A stretch of 12,968 nucleotides of DNA from DASPTR01 sp041481365 (lineage in GTDB: Archaea; Thermoproteota; Bathyarchaeia; Bathyarchaeales; Bathycorpusculaceae). The notes under the pieces are model-generated. The model was not told the DNA's origin. It was given only the letters and a program-made list of their open reading frames with translations, and made no database searches. Positions 6,752 through 12,968 of the stretch are shown piece by piece. Each line of letters begins with the position of its first letter. Position 1 is the stretch's first letter. The position numbers and the translations under genes are program-made. The stretch covers positions 1 through 12,968 of the forward strand of contig JBGPBS010000039.1 of the NCBI GenBank assembly GCA_041481365.1. Direction: 5' to 3'.

Positions 6752-7360
6752 TTATGCCGCCAAAGCAACATCTGAAACGCTAGATTCTAGCTGGGAATTG
6801 AGAAAAAAGCGTGTTTCAGCCTTTTCCCTTTGGCGATTTAGCCTTGGGCATGGACTTGACCGTGGCCTCATATAAAAACCGGCGAAAATCTCCAAGCGAA
6901 GCCCAAAGCCCCAGCTTCGTAACAGCTTCGAAAATTTGGAGTCTCCCAGCAAGATAGCATCGCTCAGATGGTTATCTTTTGCAGTCTGCTCAACGCTGAA
7001 ACTCCTTTTTTCATCAGGAACGCATGACCCAGTAATCGCAGATTGCGCGATCGCGAACCTTCCGCTAGTTCTTTCAAGTTGGAACCCTTCTATGCCCTGG
7101 CGGTTTCTTGAACGTGTTGCTTCTCCTTCTGCCCAGTTCGCAACGCACAGAGTAGATATTCTCGCAATTGCCTCCAGGTTGGGCAGACGCCCGCTGTTCA
7201 ATTGTGTGCGGCTAACCTTAAACCATGTGCTCTGAAAACGAGGAACTTTGGCGACTTGAGTTGATGCTTCTGTATACGCCATGCCTGAAGGTGTGCCCAT
7301 AGTGAATGCTGGTGACATATATTTGAGCCGCGTATTAGAAATGCCACCAACATCACCCAA
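6752..7360 (-). CDS. Unrecognised 202-residue reading frame, possibly a decayed gene
   Basis: The frame is open for about 200 codons, which is long for non-coding DNA, but the product matches no family I recognise. The only in-frame start near the 5' end is TTG 7360 (product MGDVGGISNTRLKYMSPAF...); ATGs exist at residues 15, 21 and 27. The product is rich in Ser and Arg, has no membrane span and no clear motif. After its TAA (6752-6754) and one more stop (6734-6736) the same frame continues with KLCPRCGKGFGTSQNARLGC, ending at 6626. That Cys-rich piece could be the remains of a C-terminal zinc ribbon. No convincing TATA box or ribosome site precedes it. It may be an orphan gene, a pseudogene or chance; I lean to decayed gene. 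Confidence 0.28.
   Translation of the reverse strand: MGDVGGISNTRLKYMSPAFTMGTPSGMAYTEASTQVAKVPRFQSTWFKVSRTQLNSGRLPNLEAIARISTLCVANWAEGEATRSRNRQGIEGFQLERTSGRFAIAQSAITGSCVPDEKRSFSVEQTAKDNHLSDAILLGDSKFSKLLRSWGFGLRLEIFAGFYMRPRSSPCPRLNRQREKAETRFFLNSQLESSVSDVALAA
6772..6819. repeat. Nested inverted repeat with internal palindrome
   Basis: CTGAAAC (6772-6778) is matched by GTTTCAG (6813-6819), and inside it GCTAGA-T-TCTAGC (6779-6791) is a perfect odd palindrome. The two elements abut, so single-stranded DNA or RNA here could form either of two stems. It overlaps the 3' part of the unassigned minus-strand frame. Confidence 0.4.
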
Positions 7361-7504
7361 CAGTGAAATCTCAATCTAACGATCTCTCAAATATCCAACG
7401 TTTGGCCTACTCTAGACGATGCAATGTGCAGCAATCAACGAAGAGAGACTTGAAAAGGGGCCTTTTTGTTCACACCAAAAACACGATTTCTGTTTCGGTG
7501 ATGG

Positions 7505-7540
7505 CTCAGATCTGAGGAGTTGGATCTGTTTGTATACAAA
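7505..7540. promoter_or_regulatory. Twin 12-bp perfect palindromes, candidate operators
   Basis: CTCAGATCTGAG (7505-7516) and TTTGTATACAAA (7529-7540) are each perfect 12-bp palindromes. Their centres are 24 bp apart, about two helical turns plus, and lie 85-115 bases upstream of the acetyltransferase start. Dimeric regulators commonly bind such sites. The two sequences differ, so they need not bind the same protein. Confidence 0.4.
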
Positions 7541-7593
7541 AGCATCAACATAATCTCCTGTTTCAACCGCCGTATCGATGGAAGCTGGAAAAT

Positions 7594-7600
7594 GTTAAAG
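7594..7600 (+). promoter_or_regulatory. Probable TATA box of the GNAT-YjbQ operon
   Basis: GTTAAAG in the context GGAAAATGTTAAAG lies about 25 bases before 7621-7624, so transcription would begin at or just before ATG 7625. This suggests a leaderless or near-leaderless mRNA and favours ATG 7625 over the upstream GTG 7613. Confidence 0.45.
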
Positions 7601-7624
7601 CCGCGATGACCTGTGTGTTTAGGT

Positions 7625-8176
7625 ATGAGATCTGGAAAGATCATTCACGAGTTTCGTGCGAGAGATAAACGCGAAGTAGTTTTGAGAACCCTCAAGTGGG
7701 AAGACCTGGACGACCTGCTTGAGATGATCAATTCTCTCGTCGCAGAAAAGGCAGATATTGTCAGGGCCGAGAAGGTGTCGAGGACGGCGGAGATAGATTG
7801 GCTTTCCCAGGCGCTTGGCCGTATGGAAAAAGGTGAAATCCTTTATCTGGTGGCTGAGGTAGGCGGCAAGGTTGTAGCGAATTCTGAGATTGGCAGACGA
7901 CGGGACGGTTACGATAGACACGTTGGCGGGATAGGCATAGCGATCAGGGAAGGTTACAGAGATATAGGCATTGGGACGCAGATGATGAAGACACTCATAA
8001 AGCAAGCTCGCAAAATGAGTTTGAAGGTTTTAACGCTTTCAGCTTTTGAGAGCAACAAGCATGCTATTCGCGTTTACCAAAAGGTCGGGTTCGTTCAGAC
8101 AGGGCGCATTCCGCGCAAGTTTTTCAGAGACGGCAAGTACGTAGACGAAGTAATAATGACGTTGTTCCTGGAGTAG
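7625..8176 (+). CDS. GNAT-family N-acetyltransferase
   Basis: Numbering is from ATG 7625 (183 residues). The acetyl-CoA motif R-x-x-G-x-G appears as RDIGIG at 112-117 within AIREGYRDIGIGTQMM. Motif B follows as LTLSAFESNKHAIRVYQKVGFVQTGRIPR (136-164), with the Asn, Tyr151 and GF that are typical of RimI/RimL-like enzymes. It should transfer an acetyl group from acetyl-CoA to an amine on a protein N-terminus, side chain or small molecule; the acceptor cannot be told from sequence. A GTG at 7613 would add four residues, but the TATA box position makes that start unlikely. It is followed 8 bases later by the YjbQ-family gene, so the two are co-transcribed. A cytosolic protein with no membrane segment. 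Confidence 0.87.
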   Translation: MRSGKIIHEFRARDKREVVLRTLKWEDLDDLLEMINSLVAEKADIVRAEKVSRTAEIDWLSQALGRMEKGEILYLVAEVGGKVVANSEIGRRRDGYDRHVGGIGIAIREGYRDIGIGTQMMKTLIKQARKMSLKVLTLSAFESNKHAIRVYQKVGFVQTGRIPRKFFRDGKYVDEVIMTLFLE

Positions 8177-8184
8177 AGTTTCTG

Positions 8185-8601
8185 ATGTCGAACTTCAAAG
8201 TTTTCAACACGAATTTCAGTTTCTCAACAAAGGGTGAAGTGGAATTTGTGGATCTGACAGACAGGATTCTGGAAGCCGTCTCCAAATCTGGAGTGAGAAA
8301 CGGTCTAGTTCACGTTTTTGCTCCGCACGCCACCGGCATAGTGGTCCTGACTGAAAACGAGCAGGGCTTGCTGGATGACATAAGAGATTGGCTTCAGGAA
8401 ATCATTCCCAGAAACAAAGCTTACAGGCACCCTTCCAATGCGCACTCTCATCTGCGATCAGTGCTCCTTCCGCCGGACAGGACTCTTCCTGTCGTTGATG
8501 GAACCGTACAACTTGGAACGTGGCAGTCTGTATTGTTCGTGGAAACTGACGTATATCCAAGAAGAAGAAACGTGATCATACAAGTACTAGGCGACCAGTA
8601 A
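8185..8601 (+). CDS. YjbQ/UPF0047 family protein
   Basis: The 138-residue protein matches the full length of UPF0047 (YjbQ). It has VHVFAPHATGIVVLTENE (42-59) with His48, the pair NAHSHLRSVLL (85-95) with His87 and His89, then VVDGTVQLGTWQSVLFVE (103-120) and the PRRR (125-128) end strand. Family members form trimers and are annotated as secondary thiamine-phosphate synthases because they can replace thiamine phosphate synthase in E. coli; the native reaction is not settled. No other thiamine gene is nearby. It lies 8 bases after the GNAT gene, so it probably depends on the same promoter. The start ATG 8185 lacks a clear Shine-Dalgarno; GAGTAGAG is the nearest purine run, suggesting translation coupled to the gene before. 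Confidence 0.93.
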   Translation: MSNFKVFNTNFSFSTKGEVEFVDLTDRILEAVSKSGVRNGLVHVFAPHATGIVVLTENEQGLLDDIRDWLQEIIPRNKAYRHPSNAHSHLRSVLLPPDRTLPVVDGTVQLGTWQSVLFVETDVYPRRRNVIIQVLGDQ

Positions 8602-8927
8602 ACCCCTGGGCGACAAGCAAACGCACAAGAACAAAGTCCCCTCAGAGGATGGGCGAGCTCTGATTTCGCAAGACGCAACCCCTCTTGAATCCCATGAACG
8701 CATAGCGGAATTTAACAATTCGCAGCATTTTCAATCGTTGCCACCATGACTTTTCACAGCCTGAGTGCAAATTCAAACCCTTCGATCTGCTTTCGCCTAG
8801 CATATCGACGGTTTGCACGATTGGCCACCTATCCAATCTCGACCTTTCCCAATAGACTTGCATGCCTCTTCTGTTTTCTGATCGGAAAGTGATGACCTGC
8901 TAATTGGTTCGGTTCCGCCTTAGGATC

Positions 8928-8939
8928 ATCTTATAAGAT
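8928..8939. promoter_or_regulatory. Palindrome ATCTTATAAGAT with a TATA core
   Basis: A perfect 12-bp palindrome whose centre, CTTATAAG, is a good TATA box on both strands. On the minus strand it would start transcription near 8908, 45 bases before a 73-codon frame at 8863. On the plus strand it would start near 8960. No confident gene lies on either side, so its use is uncertain. Confidence 0.3.
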
Positions 8940-8992
8940 TCGAAACATTTCGCCACAATCCTTCAAGTCCTGAGCTCTTGTTTCGAAAACTA

Positions 8993-9008
8993 GTCCGAAC
9001 CCTCGGAC
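8993..9008. other. Hairpin GTCCGA-ACCC-TCGGAC
   Basis: A perfect 6-bp GC-rich stem with a 4-base loop, 390 bases past the yjbQ stop. No T-run follows on either strand, so it is not a standard terminator. Function unknown. Confidence 0.3.
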
Positions 9009-9070
9009 AAGCGCTCTCTGTCATCGCAAGAAGAAAATGGGAAAGGGCAAGATCCCGGGCGCGCTCAATT

Positions 9071-9614
9071 CTATTCCAATTGGAAGCTCGAATTCCTATT
9101 TGCTCGTTTGTTGCTTAAAGCTAGGACAAGATATGTGACCCCGTGTTCTGTTTTTAAAGCGTGTGCAGGTTTTGTCACCGGCTCGGGAGAAAACGATGCA
9201 AACTCGTGAACCCTGTTAAATGAGGTTTCTTCAACGTCTGCATTAGGTTTTGGATAGAGTTTCGATTTTTCGCTGCTGAAGGTCGAACTTGCTGATATTA
9301 TCTCTTGCCACAGTACAGTTGCAACCATGTTCTTGCAGACACGGATGCTCTGGTGAGCCACGAAGCAATTGGCACATGTTTCATCTGAGTCGAATATCTG
9401 AATGAGTATTGCAGCCGGGAAAACCGTTTCTAGCTTTGTTGCGTGCTTTGTTTTCGGTTTCGACTCGCGTCGTCCAGTTCGACCTTCAGGCTTTCCGAAA
9501 GATTTAACCCTTCAGCGCATTTTCTGATCGCTCACGTGCGAGGATTTTACGTTTTTTCATCATGTCCGAGTCATTCGGCCTTCTTTCGGTCCTCCCTTGG
9601 AACAGTCGTACCAT
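9071..9614 (-). pseudogene. Candidate frameshifted gene of unknown family
   Basis: Two minus-strand frames overlap. The first runs from ATG 9614 to TAA 9504 (36 residues, highly basic: MVRLFQGRTERRPNDSDMMK...). The second is open from 9511 to TAG 9071 (146 codons) but has no ordinary start until GTG 9361. Joined across the overlap at 9504-9511 they would give about 180 residues: a basic Lys/Arg-rich N-terminal half, a hydrophobic FPAAILIQIF segment, and C-A-N-C-x3-H...C (a possible metal site) before a Ser-rich tail. A clear TATA box lies 110 bases upstream. It matches no family I recognise. It could be a real gene with a sequencing or natural frameshift, a decayed gene, or chance. I rate gene decay most likely. 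Confidence 0.3.
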
Positions 9615-9722
9615 GAATCATCATTCAATGGAAGCGTCTCGATTGTTGAGGTTACGGATTCTACGTGAGTATGATCTGCGGACGGTGAATGCTGATGAAA
9701 GCTAGAGGCGCTGTAGGTGTGG

Positions 9723-9747
9723 TTTATAAGGTTCGACAGGGTTCGAC
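9723..9747 (-). promoter_or_regulatory. Minus-strand TATA promoter with tandem GTCGAACC repeats
   Basis: On the minus strand the order is GTCGAACC-CT-GTCGAACC-TTATAAA: two identical 8-base repeats with a 10-base period, the second directly abutting the TATA box (CTTATAAA, 9730-9723). A third imperfect copy (GACGAAC) lies just upstream. The repeats occupy the BRE and activator position. Transcription would start near 9700 and run into the frames at 9614-9071. Confidence 0.5.
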
Positions 9748-9826
9748 GTTCGTCTGAATCTGATGAGGCTTGCTGCCTCTTTGGGCTCGAGTTCTGTCTT
9801 ATCCTTGTGCAATTTTCATCTGCTTT

Positions 9827-11269
9827 TTAGAAGCTGGCAAAGAATCCCTTTATGACATCTTTGACCGACTGGATTAGAGCGTGTTTTATCTCCACTGGAG
9901 CTTTGAGTTTCTCGAGTCGATTTACTCTGAAGTATATTGGAGGATGCGGGTCTAGGCTTGTCCATTCTTGGAAGCGATAGGTTGGTGATCGTTCATACAG
10001 CAATCTCTTGAAGCCTATCTTTTCTAACGCTTTGGCCAATACTTCAGGTGCGCCTATTACGATGGCAGAGATTAAGTCGGCTCTTGCTTCAAAGAATTTT
10101 GCTATGAAGAATATCAAGGTCATGACGGCCCAGAAATACAAGAGGAAAAGATAAGAAAAGAAAATGATTGGAAACAATGGAAGAAGTACGTAAAATCTGA
10201 TGAGGAATTCGGCGCCCGTCAAGCCATACAGGAGAAGAGGATCGTGTCCCCTTAGATGACCGAACTCGTGTCCGAGAACGCTTAGAATCTCCTCTTCGGA
10301 GAGTTGAACGAGAAGGCCTGTCGTTATCAAGACCGTTCCTCGGCTGGGGCTGGGCCCTGAAGCGGCCGCGTTTGGAATGATTGTGTTGGATATGACGATT
10401 TCGGGCATGGGAAAGCCGAAGCTGTTGACAGCTTTTTTCACGAGTTGATAAACGTTTACTTTTCTTGTTGACAAGTCCTGTGGACTGCATTCAAAGCCGT
10501 GTGTTGCGAGTACTTTTTGCACGGTTTCACAGTTGATTTCTCCTTTTTTCGCCAGTGTTTCGTCATATATTTGCTTCTTGATAGCTTGCAGTTCTCCTTT
10601 TGAGTATTTCTTCCTGAAATCCTCATGTTCCTCGATCGGTAGTTGATACTCCACCAGGTGTATGTATGGATTTTTCTCTGTTATTCGCCAGTCTGCAACC
10701 CTTGCAATGAGTTTGTTGGAGTAGAACACGAAGACCAGTTGTATGGCCAGGAGAACGATTGGCGCGGTCCAGCCTATCACAAAAAACAGAGCGATGCCGA
10801 TGGTGATAAAAATCACTGAGAGGAGAATCTGAGTCTCAAGGAATAGTCGATTGATAGGTTTTTTCTCTTTCCCGGTTAGCTTTTCAGGCACTATTTCTTC
10901 GCCCTCTCTCCAAGCCAGAAATAGCGTGGTGTTTCGCATTTGTTCTTCAAAGAACCCTACAAGAATGATGACGTCTTGTTTGACTTCTTCTACAAGTTTT
11001 TCTGAAACGGCGTCGTCAAGCCTCGTAATATTCAGCTTTACTGGAGTCTCGCCCATGATTTCGACTCTCAAATTCGGTTTTCCAGCCGAGTCTAGCAGAG
11101 TAAAAACGAGGGAAGCATTGCCTGCTACCATCGCCTTGGAAACACCTGCAAATCGTTCTCGATGTGGCATTATGTATTTCCTATCGATGAAGTCCATTAA
11201 TTCTTGAATGTGCTTCGAAGCGATCTCAGTTTCAACGGAAAACGACACAGTTCTATTGCCTTCTTGCAT
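9827..11269 (-). CDS. HtpX-like M48 membrane metalloprotease
   Basis: 480 residues. The zinc site is HEFGH at 334-338 with third ligand Glu394 in FEARAD, the M48 arrangement, plus the LDPHPP motif (439-444) common near the C-terminus of the family. Membrane spans are near 143-166 and 168-184 ahead of the catalytic part, and near 355-390 between HExxH and Glu394. M48/HtpX enzymes cut misfolded membrane proteins on the cytoplasmic side. At 480 residues it is much longer than HtpX (about 290): about 140 residues precede the first span and resemble no domain I know, and residues 200-285 form a soluble linker ending FGFPMPEIVIS. The ATG at 11269 is the natural start. It is monocistronic by spacing and probably driven by the TATA box at 11366-11375. 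Confidence 0.88.
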   Translation of the reverse strand: MQEGNRTVSFSVETEIASKHIQELMDFIDRKYIMPHRERFAGVSKAMVAGNASLVFTLLDSAGKPNLRVEIMGETPVKLNITRLDDAVSEKLVEEVKQDVIILVGFFEEQMRNTTLFLAWREGEEIVPEKLTGKEKKPINRLFLETQILLSVIFITIGIALFFVIGWTAPIVLLAIQLVFVFYSNKLIARVADWRITEKNPYIHLVEYQLPIEEHEDFRKKYSKGELQAIKKQIYDETLAKKGEINCETVQKVLATHGFECSPQDLSTRKVNVYQLVKKAVNSFGFPMPEIVISNTIIPNAAASGPSPSRGTVLITTGLLVQLSEEEILSVLGHEFGHLRGHDPLLLYGLTGAEFLIRFYVLLPLFPIIFFSYLFLLYFWAVMTLIFFIAKFFEARADLISAIVIGAPEVLAKALEKIGFKRLLYERSPTYRFQEWTSLDPHPPIYFRVNRLEKLKAPVEIKHALIQSVKDVIKGFFASF

Positions 11270-11624
11270 ACTCAGGCTGTTCTCCGTTTCGGTTCATTAC
11301 TGTGAAGAGCATTCATGGGTTCCATTCGATGCCTTCTTAATCGCACGTTTATGTTTCCCCATCTGCTTATTAAAGAACGCGGGATCGTTGGCCCAAGAAG
11401 AAAGCCTCGCAAAATGGCTTGCCGCTAATAGAGAACTAGAGTGTGCGCGCAAGAATCCGCAGCTATTGAAGATCATTTTTGTGTATTGTTGATGCTTTTG
11501 TAGTTGGCCCTCGTTTTGGAGGGTGATCCGAAGAATGAGTGGATGCCGGGGATCTCATGCTTGCCGAAGACTCAGGGCGCGCTATTTATTCAATTGTTTC
11601 TTGTTTGTCGTGTGGACTGGCTTC
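11270..11624. other. 355-base spacer upstream of the M48 protease
   Basis: It contains the probable protease promoter (11366-11375) and a weak hairpin CCCTC-GTTTTG-GAGGG at 11508-11523. A 20-codon minus-strand frame starts at the ATG in the leader (MGKHKRAIKK...), which may be chance. No other gene is supported on either strand, and no clear terminator follows the surface-protein stop at 11625. Confidence 0.5.
11366..11375 (-). promoter_or_regulatory. Probable TATA box for the M48 protease
   Basis: CTTTAATAAG on the minus strand would start transcription near 11345, giving a leader of about 75 bases to ATG 11269. The same DNA reads CTTATTAAAG on the plus strand, so direction is not decided by the box itself. 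Confidence 0.4.
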
Positions 11625-12968
11625 TCACGTTCCAGTGAAGCTGTTTCTCGTGGATTGCTTGCGTCGAATTCTCAATAAGGCTTTGCAAGTGACAGCTACC
11701 ATTGATGTGGCTATGATGAGCAGCGGCAGCAGGAAGTTTGGAAACTCTGGTACTACTATTTGAATCGTGACAGGACTGCCAAAAGTGAAGGTGAAGTACA
11801 GGTATGTGAAATTCGTTGTATTGGTGATCTGATAGTCTGGGTACATGATTGTTCTGTTTCCAACGATTATCGTCCAGTTTTCGATGGGGCCGCTTAGCAC
11901 GTTGGTTGGGATTGAAACGTTCGCGAATCCTATTGAACCATGTGGTCCATCTACTGTCAGACTTATCTTCCCTTGAGAGGGGTTGAACGTTCCGGCTGAC
12001 ATGGTACCGTTGGTGCCTATGATAACTGGATTCTTGCCTGGGATTGGAATGTAACCCTGAGTGCTGAAAACAATGTCTCCTAGATTGCTGACGGTCTGAT
12101 TGTTCCACATCATGAAAGTCTGATCTTCAGACATGTTGTCTGGGGGCTGCATAGTTAAGGGTACAGTCATTCGTAGAATGTTTGTGCCGCTCCCTATGCA
12201 TTGGAGCTTCAGCATCAGTTTTTCGTGGTTTATCGGCATTTCAGTTCCGTATGGATTCATGGATTTGGTGAAGTTGAAGAAGCGGGCAAGCCTGAAGCTG
12301 TAAGCGTCAATCTGGTCAATTGGTGGCGAAGCCCGGAACCCGTTGAAGCTGAAGAACGCCGAATCGTCTACGATTCTGAGTGTTGCCGATAGGTTGCTGG
12401 CGTCTAACCACGTAGAATTGATGACGTACCATGGTTCCCTATACTCTTGAGAGGTTTGGTTAAGAATTAGATTAACGTAAAGATTCTTCAAGTAGTTGAT
12501 TTCGCGTGTGCAATCGCCCTCCACGGTGACAGTAGACTGGCCGTCCGCTTCGCCATTTTGATAGGAGTAGATATGCTCCTCTGAGGTGACATTGGCATAT
12601 ATGTTGGTGGAGAGTCCGGCAACGAAATCTTTCATTGATGGCACGACCATATCCGGCAGTTCTGGAAGTATTTTCTCCCGGAATCCTTCGACGTCGAAGG
12701 TCCCGGAGAGTTTGAGGTTGAGGGTGCTAGTGCTGTTTGCGTAATCAAGTTGTAGGTTGAGTGTTTTTGCCAGAGACGTTAGGTCTTTTGCCAGTTGTGG
12801 AATGTTCTGCCCGCCAAGGTGGGGGGCAATTCCGTATGAGCTGCCCATCGCCACGTATAAACTTCCGATATATGGCATTCTTTCTACGACTTTTCCGAGG
12901 ACTTGCTTCTCAGAAATCATGCCTTGGTAGGTGTTCGGCCCGTTCCATAGGTCTGGCCCCATGTTGTA
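11625..12968 (-). CDS. Anchored surface protein with PEFP C-terminal tail (5'-partial)
   Basis: The frame is open to the window edge, so the N-terminus and any signal peptide are missing; the ATG at 12962 is probably internal. Numbering from that ATG gives 445 residues. The C-terminus has PEFP (405-408), a hydrophobic span (about 408-430) and a basic RIRRK (431-435), the tripartite PEF-CTERM-like tail of exported archaeal proteins, which may be anchored or processed by an archaeosortase. About 14 N-x-S/T sequons (for example N76, N124, N168, N182, N230, N276, N318, N348, N362, N369, N381, N384) fit a glycosylated cell-surface protein, dense toward the C-terminal beta-rich half. There is a single Cys151 in the middle region and Cys255. 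Function unknown; envelope location is likely. Confidence 0.75.
   Translation of the reverse strand, partial: YNMGPDLWNGPNTYQGMISEKQVLGKVVERMPYIGSLYVAMGSSYGIAPHLGGQNIPQLAKDLTSLAKTLNLQLDYANSTSTLNLKLSGTFDVEGFREKILPELPDMVVPSMKDFVAGLSTNIYANVTSEEHIYSYQNGEADGQSTVTVEGDCTREINYLKNLYVNLILNQTSQEYREPWYVINSTWLDASNLSATLRIVDDSAFFSFNGFRASPPIDQIDAYSFRLARFFNFTKSMNPYGTEMPINHEKLMLKLQCIGSGTNILRMTVPLTMQPPDNMSEDQTFMMWNNQTVSNLGDIVFSTQGYIPIPGKNPVIIGTNGTMSAGTFNPSQGKISLTVDGPHGSIGFANVSIPTNVLSGPIENWTIIVGNRTIMYPDYQITNTTNFTYLYFTFTFGSPVTIQIVVPEFPNFLLPLLIIATSMVAVTCKALLRIRRKQSTRNSFTGT

Larger units (their letters stand above)
6502..7612. other. 1.1 kb divergent intergenic region between lon and the GNAT gene
   Basis: No gene of a recognised family is seen on either strand. 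The stretch contains the lon promoter at its left end and the acetyltransferase promoter at its right end. Between them lie a long unassigned minus-strand frame (6752-7360), a hairpin at 6711-6726, a nested inverted repeat at 6772-6819 and two perfect palindromes at 7505-7540. No tRNA, rRNA, SRP RNA or CRISPR signature was found. Confidence 0.6.
8602..9826. other. 1.2 kb convergent intergenic region
   Basis: It lies between yjbQ (plus) and the M48 protease (minus), and neither side contributes a recognised gene. It holds a 12-bp palindrome with a TATA core (8928-8939), a hairpin (8993-9008), a tandem-repeat promoter (9723-9747, minus) and a probable broken reading frame downstream of that promoter (9071-9614, minus). 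A 73-codon minus-strand frame at 8642-8863 is of unknown merit. A region of this size between convergent genes is unusual if it is empty. Confidence 0.55.

Noticed and set aside
6526..6783. 85-codon plus-strand frame across the lon promoter
   Set aside because: It overlaps the lon promoter region and encodes no recognisable domain.
6936..7235. 99-codon plus-strand frame in the lon-GNAT gap
   Set aside because: It lies antisense within the longer minus-strand frame and has no promoter or motif; probably a shadow.
7452..7466. AAAAG-GGGC-CTTTTT hairpin as a terminator
   Set aside because: There is no confident gene immediately upstream on either strand for it to end; the stem is only 5 bp.
7435..7644. 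69-codon minus-strand frame across the GNAT start
   Set aside because: It overlaps the GNAT coding start and promoter and carries only low-complexity residues.
9037..9138. 34-codon plus-strand frame beginning MGKGKIPGAL
   Set aside because: Very short, no TATA box at the right distance, no family.
9693..9757. TGATGA followed about 55 bases later by CTGA, resembling a C/D box sRNA
   Set aside because: No clear internal D'/C' boxes or terminal stem, and the length is at the upper edge; these short motifs are common by chance.
6502..9826. rRNA, tRNA, SRP RNA or CRISPR array in the two long gaps
   Set aside because: No universal rRNA or SRP core, no tRNA T-arm with matching acceptor stem, and no regularly spaced repeats of CRISPR length were found.
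11208..11492. 94-codon plus-strand frame over the M48 protease start
   Set aside because: It overlaps the confident protease start and its promoter, has no ribosome site, and the product has no recognisable feature.

Overview
The window looks archaeal. It encodes a membrane-inserted LonB-type protease, an Hjc Holliday-junction resolvase, an HtpX-like M48 protease and a sequon-rich surface protein with a C-terminal PEFP-TM-basic tail. Promoters, where visible, are TATA boxes about 25 bases before the start site. The style (mid-GC, long non-coding gaps, PEFP-tailed surface proteins) fits Bathyarchaeia or a related TACK lineage, but that placement is inference. No rRNA, tRNA, CRISPR array or recognisable insertion sequence was found.

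Left end, 1-1256, plus strand: the tail of an antitoxin gene overlaps a RelE-like toxin that carries a four-cysteine knuckle. A separate promoter then drives a winged-helix plus PD-(D/E)XK nuclease protein. Its 3' end overlaps the end of the opposing permease gene by 48 bases.

Centre-left, 1209-6501, minus strand: read from right to left this is lon, hjc, an ABC ATPase and an FtsX/MacB-type permease. The last three are packed tightly (11- and 8-base overlaps), with 65 bases between lon and hjc. It is plausibly one transcript from a promoter just upstream of lon. It couples membrane protein turnover, an envelope ABC machine and, oddly, a DNA recombination nuclease.

Centre, 6502-7612: a 1.1 kb divergent gap. 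It has promoters at both ends, twin 12-bp palindromes, a nested inverted repeat, and a long minus-strand reading frame that resembles no family I recognise. Next, 7625-8601, plus strand: a GNAT acetyltransferase followed 8 bases later by a YjbQ/UPF0047 gene.

Right, 8602-9826: a 1.2 kb convergent gap. It holds a strong-looking minus-strand promoter with tandem repeats and, downstream of it, two overlapping reading frames that together look like a frameshifted gene. Then come the M48 protease (9827-11269, minus), a 355-base spacer with its probable promoter, and a surface glycoprotein-like gene that runs off the right edge (11625-12968, minus).

A common theme of the confident genes is envelope upkeep: two membrane proteases, an FtsX-type transporter and an anchored surface protein. 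A toxin-antitoxin plus nuclease cluster sits at the left edge.
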